NCBI GenBank assembly: GCA_004151065.3
Contig: NWUY0300105445.1
Location: 1 to 25,360 of the forward strand
From: Larix sibirica
Lineage: Eukaryota > Streptophyta > Pinopsida > Pinales > Pinaceae
DNA length: 25,360 nucleotides
Reading direction: 5' to 3'
How positions within the stretch are numbered: the stretch's first letter is position 1; the number at the start of each line of letters is the position of its first letter. Shown here one piece after another: positions 19,660-25,360 of the stretch. The notes beneath the pieces were generated by a model. It was not told where the DNA came from. It was given only the letters and a program-made list of their open reading frames with translations, and searched no databases. Position numbers and translations under genes: made by a program.

Positions 19660-19670
19660 TGATATTCATT
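19660..19670. repeat. LINE-A target-site duplication, right copy
   Basis: TGATATTCATT, an exact 11-bp copy of 1775-1785, at the inferred 5' end of LINE-A. It lies about 60 bp upstream of the first recognisable ORF1 sequence. Confidence 0.75.
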
Positions 19671-19833
19671 CATGGATATTATTTTCCAAATTAGTTGTTT
19701 GAACCATTTTAGTTTTTTCTCTTTAACATTTCAATTGCAAAATGTCATGTAGAAGAAGATTCAGTAGAAATAAAAATGTTCTTAATAAGGAGGTATTTTC
19801 TAACAAAAACTCAAATTTTCTAACTTGTTTAAG

Positions 19834-19845
19834 TAAATGCTAAAC
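19834..19845. repeat. LINE-B target-site duplication, left copy
   Basis: TAAATGCTAAAC, repeated exactly at 21613-21624 directly after the LINE-B A-tail. A 12-bp duplication is normal for target-primed reverse transcription. Confidence 0.85.
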
Positions 19846-19846
19846 T

Positions 19847-20255
19847 TATTGGGGAGGAAGGTGCAGGAGGGATATTTTTAGATCCTGGAGGAAATGCAAC
19901 ATTAACTTTTGAATGGGGTTTAGGAATCGCCACAAATAATCAAGCATAGTGCTATGCCCTCTATCAAGGTCTTGTGAATACCATTTCTCTTGGAATCCAA
20001 TTGATTGTTGTCATTGCAGATTCCTTACTAATTCTTTCACAAGCTAGGAAAATAAAGGATCTCGAAGTCAAGATAGCCGGAAGGTTGCGAAAGCACATCA
20101 ATAGGATTCTCAACCAAATCCATGAAGGTCAGATTTTCCATGTGAAATGAGAAAATAATCAACAAGCAGATCAACATGCAAATAATGCGGTCCTTTTGGA
20201 AATTGAGAGCATAATTAAAAATGGGGGTAAACAAACCTTATGTTGGCTCCCCTAA
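19847..20255 (+). pseudogene. LINE-B RNase H domain pseudogene
   Basis: Plus-strand frame, open except for two stops. It reads GEEGAGGIFLDPGGN at the start, then WGLGIATNNQA followed by TAG exactly where the catalytic Glu (NNQAE) should be. Next come VVIADSLLILSQAR (the GDS Asp kept) and a long helix with KIAGRLRKHINRILN. HVK*ENNQQADQHANNAV at the end matches the HV-R-x-N-x-x-A-D motif with the Arg codon changed to TGA. The frame ends at TAA 20253-20255. Both internal stops fit single transitions (GAG to TAG would be a transversion; CGA to TGA is a transition). The N-terminal catalytic Asp is absent because of 5' truncation. RNase H removes the RNA strand during reverse transcription. Confidence 0.8.
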
Positions 20256-20603
20256 GGATTTGAAGGTATAATTACCTCCTAAGGTTGCATTAATGAATTT
20301 CATGATGGTTGTGAGGTTTAATGGCAGGTTGGGAGAGTTGGCCCGAACCTCTCTAAGAATGATCCCATCCCTCATAAATGGTATTAGTTGTCACTCTTGG
20401 GAATTAATGTAGGTCATCATGCACCAAGCGTCCTCAGCGTGTGGAGGATCCTCTGGGTAGCCTGGCCACAAGGACATACCCCGCTTCATTGATAAATGTT
20501 ACCTCCTTTCTATGTACTGTCAATTCATTTCACATTTCCAAGAACAAAGTTGAGGGTAGTAGGTTTGGTGTGTGTTGCAATTTGGGGATGGTGTTGAAAA
20601 ATG

Positions 20604-20914
20604 CAGAGGAGATAGATGCCTTCCCTTGCACCCCGGGGGAGTGGCTTCTTTTGCAAATAGTGCTGGGAGAGAGGAAAATAATCTATAGGAAATAATATGC
20701 AGATTTGGTTCAGGTTCAACCCCATCTTTAATTTGGAAAGCTTGGGATTTAGAAACTTCAGAGGAGATAGACGCCTTCCCTTATGCCCTAGGGGAGTGGC
20801 TTCTTATTGCAAATTGTGCTGGGAGAGAGGAGGATAATCTACAAGAAATAATTTGTAGGTTTGGTTTGGGATCAATCCTGTCTTTAATTTGGAAAAATTG
20901 GGATTTAGGAACTT
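20604..20914 (+). repeat. Tandem duplication of about 155 bp in LINE-B
   Basis: Units 20604-20758 and 20759-20914 are head-to-tail copies, similar but not identical. Both start CAGAGGAGATAGA and share GGGGAGTGGCTTCTT and GTGCTGGGAGAGAGGA. In coding terms each is about 52 residues (EEIDAFP...GEWLL...LIWK-WDL-TS). The second unit is open throughout, the first has decayed more. Confidence 0.9.
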
Positions 20915-21367
20915 CAGGGGACTTGTTTTGTTTGGTAATTATGAAGCTTGCAATGGATCTTGAGAAAAAATTATTGGAGTTCTCTAATGGAATAAGAGAT
21001 GCTCGATCAGACATACAAGATATTTGTAGTCATTTACATTGGATGAACTCGCCTGCAATATTTTGAGTAGGCTATTCATTATATTTCATTTCATACGTCA
21101 TGTTTAGATGCCCATCTTTATGATAAGGAACGGAACGTTCGTGTTTATGGAGCTCAAGTGGATACAATTTCGACCACCCTGGAACGACATGGGGATATTT
21201 TAGTAGTGAAGTAGTCCAAATTTTTTTACTGTTATGGAAGCAAGGATAATGAAAGCACCATTGTTGATCATTCCACCCAGGAAACAATGAATATTTCCAG
21301 CTTAGATGATCGCATTGAGGAAAATGCAGATGACACGGTTATGGATAGTGGACATAGCTACACCTAA
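20761..21367 (+). pseudogene. LINE-B post-RNase H frame, unknown accessory ORF
   Basis: Plus-strand coding-like sequence between RNase H and the A-tail. The first part (20761-21066) is 102 codons with no stop until TGA. It carries GEWLLIANCAGREEDNLQEI, SLIWKNWDLGTSGDL and a helical region (MDLEKKLLEFSNGIRDARSD). After a one-base shift a second frame (21071-21367, 99 codons with one TAG) continues with DAHLYDKERNVRVYGAQVD, TLERHGDILVVK and an acidic end (LDDRIEENADDTVMDSGHSY). No known domain is recognised. Its position after RNase H inside a bounded LINE makes it part of the element, not a host gene. It could be an ORF2 extension or a third ORF. Confidence 0.45.
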
Positions 21368-21604
21368 TTTCAGTATTGTATGCTTACTTTTTGCCAACTA
21401 CTATTAGGACGATATGTAGAAATCTACAACAGTATTGTAGTAGCTAGTCATATGGGAATAGCTCTAAAAATTTGGACGATTTGTATATGGAATTGATAGC
21501 ACTTTCAAAAACTCTATCAATCTTTTTTTGAACTGCTACAATGTAACTTTTTTATGTTGATTTTTCTTTAACTGTTTATAATACAAATTACCCATTCCAA
21601 TTTC

Positions 21605-21611
21605 AAAAAAA
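21605..21611 (+). other. LINE-B A-tail
   Basis: Short A7 run after CCCATTCCAATTTC, immediately followed (after one C) by the right target-site duplication. Confidence 0.8.
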
Positions 21612-21612
21612 C

Positions 21613-21624
21613 TAAATGCTAAAC
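21613..21624. repeat. LINE-B target-site duplication, right copy
   Basis: Exact copy of TAAATGCTAAAC at 19834-19845. Confidence 0.85.
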
Positions 21625-22300
21625 GTATTCTAAAGATACAAACCATAGGAATTACACAAGCTTTCTAAAAGATAAAAATTATCCTAAGCACATCTTAGAA
21701 AGTTAACTTCAAAAAGAAAAAGAAAAAGGAAAAAGGAAGGAACCAAAAAGTTGGATGGCATCGATTTTGTTTTGGAAAGTTTTAGAAAATTAATAATTCT
21801 TTTTTACTTTCAATTAATATAAGTAATATGCTATAAACCCTATAATATAGATATGGATTTTACAATTAATTTTTAATGAAATGCTAATTTTTTTTGTTTA
21901 TAAAAAACTACAATAACATAAGAAATGATAAGTTTAATATGAAATAATAAGAAAAAGTAGTAAACATTAATTTGGAAGCTATGTTGTTTATAATTATGCT
22001 TATCGCACTGCGACCTTATAACCCAAATTGTGTTTAAGTATGCCAACTATATTATTTTTAGTAAGTAATATGAAACCATTTTAAAACTAAAAGGTAGAGC
22101 TAGAAATCAAATTAATATCGAAAGAAACTCCCATTAATGTTGCATTGGCTCCTGCAAAGGGTTATAGCTTTCACATTTTCAACTTCATCTCTTTGTTTGA
22201 GAACTCTTATCAAGGCAAAGGGGTTATTTATTATAAATGGGATGATCCAATGGTTTTTTTTTTTATAGATTGTTGCTTGAGGATCAAGTTTCTCTTTCGA
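21625..22300. other. AT-rich stretch, mostly unassigned
   Basis: No supported gene. It holds an imperfect (AAAAAG)n purine run at 21710-21740. The right end (about 22150-22300), read on the minus strand, is charged Lys-rich sequence that may be the tail of the LINE-C ORF1 remnant. Confidence 0.4.
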
Positions 22301-23392
22301 GAGAGGCTCTTTTTCTACTAGATGGTGATGTTATGTGGTTCCCTTCTAACTTAAGACAATGGACTATGCCCTACTTCAAAGCACCCTTTTCACTTTAATG
22401 CATTTTACTCATAATTGAGTTTTTGTTTCCACACATAATCCTTAACTTCTGGCCATATATTTTATAGTAGGTCTTTGGAGAAGTCCATGTTTATGCATAT
22501 CCACGGATTTGTGGCTATTTGCATTTTCTTTGTTTCTTTGATGAAAAATGGAATTTGACAATACCATTCTTGATTTCACTGAGGGATTCCTTAGACCTTC
22601 AGTATAGAGAGATATTTGGGATATGAACCCATAATTGAGCCATTAAAAGCATATCTGAAGAATGATTGAAAGTAAGAAACCAAGGTTTCATCCACATACC
22701 AACACACCCATAAAACTAATGACTGCAATTTAAAATGAGATTCCTTTCCAAACCATAAATAAATTCCACGATGTAGAAACCCCTTCCATAAGGGTAGATA
22801 AAAGCTTATTCCTTAAGCAACAGTTTCCAAGTGAGAGAAATCCATTGGTGTAGATTAACAAACTGAGACCGTGACTTATTGAATCGACAGAACAATCCAT
22901 GTTGTAGATAAAATTCCATCTACCCAAGGGATTTGATATCCATGAGAATATAGTGGATGGATGTTGCATTTTACATCCAAAAATGACCTTGAGTTGAGCA
23001 CTCTAGAGACAATTGATTGCCCATTAAGGTTGGGCAACTGAGAGCATCCTTGAAGGATTTCTTAGGGAAACCTGGATCCATTGCAAAATAAGGACCCAAA
23101 AGGTGATGCACTCAAGAATTATGGATGTAGAAGCACCTAAATCAAAGAGATGGCGTGGGAGGAGTCACCAAAGAGATAGCCACAGAAGACACAATGACCG
23201 ACTTGGATATGAAAAGTAACTTGGTTGAAACCTTAACTGTGCAGGGAAATGTCTCTCTTCCAAACCATGAGCATTATGAAACCAATATCTAACCTTAAGA
23301 GAGAATTTAGACTTATATGTATAAATGAAAGAATAGAGAAATTGTAAAACCAAGTGTAGAATGTATACTTTTTTTAAATGTCTCACTATCAT
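22300..23392 (-). pseudogene. LINE-C ORF1 pseudogene: DUF4283 and zinc knuckle
   Basis: Minus strand. KKSFKDALSCPT near 23035-23070 is the usual start of plant LINE ORF1 conserved sequence. The DUF4283 region follows with GRGFYIVEFIYGLERNLILN, then FYGCVGMWMKPWFLTFNHSS and MAQLWVHIPNISLY near 22615-22690. Past a frameshift come ETKKMQIATNPWICINMDFS and a YVWKQKLNYE end near 22410. The zinc knuckle follows in the same frame: GCFEVGH at 22366-22386, with the outer Cys codons changed to stops (TGA and TAA). Endonuclease and RT are not found downstream, so it is a fragment. Many stops; non-functional. Short ORFs at 22730-22969 and 23165-23392 are pieces of it. Confidence 0.75.
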
Positions 23393-23779
23393 GCAAATGA
23401 ATCATTTTTATATATTGATATGCATGGACAGCTTATTTTATCTATAATCATATAACATATTGAAAGTTCTATAGAAGATGTGTATTGTTTATAAATTCCT
23501 TAACTTTTAGCTATAAAAAACATGCTTTTACTCAACATGAAAATGTCATCAATTACACATGGCCATTCAAACAATACTCAACATTATTTTGATTAAATTT
23601 TACATGTGTGAGCACAATAATTCTTGCCATGCATTTTCTAAAAGTTTAAATGTTTTCCTACATTTCTCTTGCAAAAAAAATAATAATAATAAAAATATCT
23701 TTACACATGTATACAAAGTAGAGAATTACCACGATCAACAATCGATATATTTACAAATGGTTATGGGTTGAGAGTAGAC
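23393..23779. other. AT-rich stretch with no supported feature
   Basis: No coding frame or structural signal beyond short A-rich and AAT repeats (around 23678-23695). It separates the LINE-C ORF1 remnant from the A-tail of LINE-D. Confidence 0.5.
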
Positions 23780-23887
23780 TTTTTTTTCAAAAGAAAAAAG
23801 CTTACTATAATATTAAAATAGTAAGAGAAGATACATAGGTCAAGACCCACATCTGTCCAAACGAAAAAAGGAAAAAACATCCAAAAC

Positions 23888-24007
23888 CATGCATGCCTGT
23901 AGACATAAACACATGGCAGTCCACATAAGCCTGACAACAAATACAGCCATGCATGTCCGTAGACATAAACACATGGCAATCAACATAGCCGACAACCATA
24001 ACAAGCC
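23888..24007 (-). repeat. 60-bp tandem repeat in LINE-D 3' region
   Basis: Two copies with a period of exactly 60 bases start at 23888 and 23948. CATGCATG-CCGTAGACATA-type and AAACACATGGCA segments are shared. The second copy decays toward its end. It lies in the 3' non-coding part of LINE-D. The overlapping ORFs on both strands (23761-24122) simply read through this repeat. Confidence 0.85.
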
Positions 24008-24202
24008 TCCCCAGAGGAGGAAAACATACCAACCGACCAACAGATACTACAAAACAGAAACCAAAGCACGACATGCAACTGTCCAAGAGAAAGACGGGGA
24101 AAGACCCCAATGGGCCATGTAGCAGGAACCTGAGAAATAAGTCACCAAGAAACTAGTAACCTGTAGGACGACATAAAAGGTCAAACCAGAAATAATGCCC
24201 CA

Positions 24203-24700
24203 TCAAAAAAAAAAGTAACTATGGGAAGAATGATCAATAAGTAAGCCATCCCTCCAATCCTCTACAAAAATGGTGCCCTCCAGAGAAAGTAGAGCCCGCT
24301 TGGAAAGTTCGTCCGCCAATGTATTGTACTCACGAAAAATGTGAGTAAAAGAGATTAGCCCAAAATAATTGATAAGTTTTCGAGCATCCCGAAGCCAGTA
24401 ATCCAGTTGGATCACTTTGAGGGAAAATAAGCCACGAGCCCACTCAATGATGACACACGAGTCGCCCGAAATATGAGCAAGAGGGATATTTCTGCCCTTG
24501 GCAATGTACAAAACCAACCAAAGAGCAATGAGCTCACTCCGTGTATTGGAACCCATACCGCAATTGAACCAAAGTTTGATGCAGTGATTTGCCGCAATAT
24601 GGATAATAGCACCCACACCATCCAACAACATGATCTGTTGTGAGGCGCCATCAAAGCCCCCCCAAGGCCAAGTAACATCCGTAGACGGAGCCGCACGCTT
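24203..24700 (-). CDS. LINE-D RNase H domain, uninterrupted 165 residues
   Basis: Minus strand, open for 165 codons plus stop with no disabling change. It is a LINE-type RNase H (RVT_3-like), which degrades RNA in RNA:DNA hybrids. The acidic residues are all present: FDGAS (Asp 1), NTRSELIALWLVL (Glu), ISGDSCVIIEWARG (Asp 2) and FREYNTLADELSKRAL (Asp 3, with the preceding Arg and Asn typical of the motif). The upstream stop (TGA 24701-24703) and the lack of a Met before codon 24 show it is the C-terminal end of a truncated ORF2, not an independent gene. The ATG at 24629-24631 would start after the first catalytic Asp. It has no linked RT. It is younger or better preserved than the RNase H copies in LINE-A and LINE-B. 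Confidence 0.75.
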   Translation of the reverse strand, partial: KRAAPSTDVTWPWGGFDGASQQIMLLDGVGAIIHIAANHCIKLWFNCGMGSNTRSELIALWLVLYIAKGRNIPLAHISGDSCVIIEWARGLFSLKVIQLDYWLRDARKLINYFGLISFTHIFREYNTLADELSKRALLSLEGTIFVEDWRDGLLIDHSSHSYFFF

Positions 24701-24703
24701 TCA

Positions 24704-25360
24704 TAATGAATATGGAGGTTGTAAGGTTCTAGAACAAAAGCACGAGTAGGGTTTAAATCACTCTATTCTAGTTTTTTTTAACCTAAGTTTAAAGAGTTTT
24801 ATTAGAAGTCTAAAAGGTTGCGATAATTTAACTTTTGCATTGAGATTATAATCTCAACTTTATAGTTAAGGTTCTACGAGTTACAGGCATATTTTGATAT
24901 ATATTTTTATCATTTTTTTCTAAACTTTTTGAGTATCGGAAGAATTTTTTACAGAAAATTAAATAATTTATTTTTTTCCTTTGATAGACCAAAATTGGTC
25001 TCAATGGACCATAACCATCACCATCATCATCAAAATGTGTGGTGTTTAATTTTAGCTTTAGATTTTGTAGTTATCTTTTTCTTTTAAATTTTGGTGTCTT
25101 CCCCTTTAGAGGTTGTCGATTACATCTCATTCTCTTCATGCGATGTGCATTGGATCATGTTCCATTGTGGTTTTGGATGATCCTTCCTCTATTCATGCTT
25201 TGTTTTACTAATAATGTATGAGGCATTATCAATGAATAATTAGTTGCACAATTGTATCAACTCCGTGGCACTTTTTTAACCGTATTTTAAATCTTCATGT
25301 CATAATTTACCCTAGAAACCTTTAATCGAGAAAACCAACAAAACTTAGAGTTGCACCTCT
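24704..25360. other. AT-rich stretch with no supported gene
   Basis: No recognisable coding, RNA or element-end signal. A short CAT/ATC-rich run is at about 25008-25032. The plus-strand ORF 25039-25221 has no motif and no support. Confidence 0.5.

Larger units (their letters stand above)
19846..21612 (+). mobile_element. LINE-B: 5'-truncated plus-strand LINE with clean target-site duplication
   Basis: Plus-strand insertion of 1.77 kb. It starts abruptly inside RNase H, runs through a coding-like 3' region and ends in CAATTTCAAAAAAA at 21598-21611, followed by the right copy of the 12-bp duplication. The truncation point explains why the first RNase H motif (DGA) is missing. The RNase H is of the same type as in LINE-A (both read WGLGI-TNNQA), but the sequences are clearly different copies. 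Confidence 0.85.
23780..24700 (-). mobile_element. LINE-D: 3' fragment with RNase H, minus strand
   Basis: A minus-strand fragment ends in an A8 tail (T8 at 23780-23787 on the plus strand), preceded by about 0.4 kb of non-coding 3' sequence and a complete RNase H domain at 24203-24700. Sequence above 24703 shows no RT or zinc-binding region, so the element is 5'-truncated close to the start of RNase H. I could not find a convincing target-site duplication. Confidence 0.7.

Noticed and set aside
22087-22390. Plus-strand open frame of about 100 codons with one shift at an 11-T run
   Set aside because: It looked protein-like, but the minus strand of the same stretch carries the LINE-C zinc knuckle (GCFEVGH) and ORF1 tail in frame with DUF4283. 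The plus frame is a shadow.
23761-24122. Overlapping ORFs on both strands of up to 101 codons
   Set aside because: They read through a 60-bp tandem repeat whose period is a multiple of three, which keeps frames open by chance on both strands.
23760-24760. Target-site duplication for LINE-D
   Set aside because: Only 6-bp matches (GTAGAC, GAGTAG) to the tail flank were found near the 5' end, which is not convincing in this composition.

Overview
The window looks like nuclear DNA from a seed plant with a large, repeat-rich genome. It is AT-rich, has no bacterial-style gene packing, and contains decayed Ty3/gypsy and L1-type LINE retrotransposons with plant-type features (initiator-Met tRNA primer sites, a chromodomain, DUF4283 ORF1 proteins and RNase H-bearing LINE ORF2). 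The species cannot be fixed from the sequence. I see no intact host gene, rRNA, tRNA or CRISPR array. Nearly everything recognisable is a retroelement, and most coding parts are broken.

Layout. 1-1774: older sequence with an unrecognised, relatively GC-rich 261-codon frame on the minus strand (373-1155). 1786-19659: LINE-A, a near full-length minus-strand LINE bounded by an 11-bp direct repeat (1775-1785 and 19660-19670). It is split by a minus-strand Ty3/gypsy chromovirus (2004-12994). That element has LTRs of about 0.46-0.48 kb, a tRNA-iMet primer-binding site and a polypurine tract. It keeps part of RT, RNase H, integrase and a chromodomain, but has lost gag, protease and the start of RT. 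Inside the chromovirus sits a third, younger LTR element (5163-12285) with 1.84-1.86 kb LTRs, its own PBS and PPT, and a perfect 5-bp target-site duplication (ATGCA). This gives a three-layer nest: LINE > chromovirus > inner LTR element.

The inner element is the most unusual part. Its 3.4-kb interior has no protease, RT, RNase H or integrase. It begins with a short gag remnant carrying a degenerate zinc knuckle. It then runs as an almost continuous coding frame of roughly 1,100 codons (about 10401 down to about 7030) that I do not recognise. Within it are an intact 279-codon ORF and two diverged copies of a ~57-60-residue module. Its LTR also contains an internal exact 12-nt copy of a tRNA-iMet primer-binding site, which suggests a composite LTR.

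19671-25360: flanking DNA with more LINE pieces. LINE-B (plus strand, 19846-21612) is 5'-truncated inside RNase H and has a 12-bp target-site duplication, an extra frame after RNase H and a 155-bp tandem duplication. LINE-C (minus) is an ORF1/DUF4283 pseudogene, about 22300-23390. LINE-D (minus, 23780-24700) is a 3' fragment with an uninterrupted RNase H domain and a 60-bp tandem repeat in its 3' region. The stretches between are AT-rich with nothing I can support.
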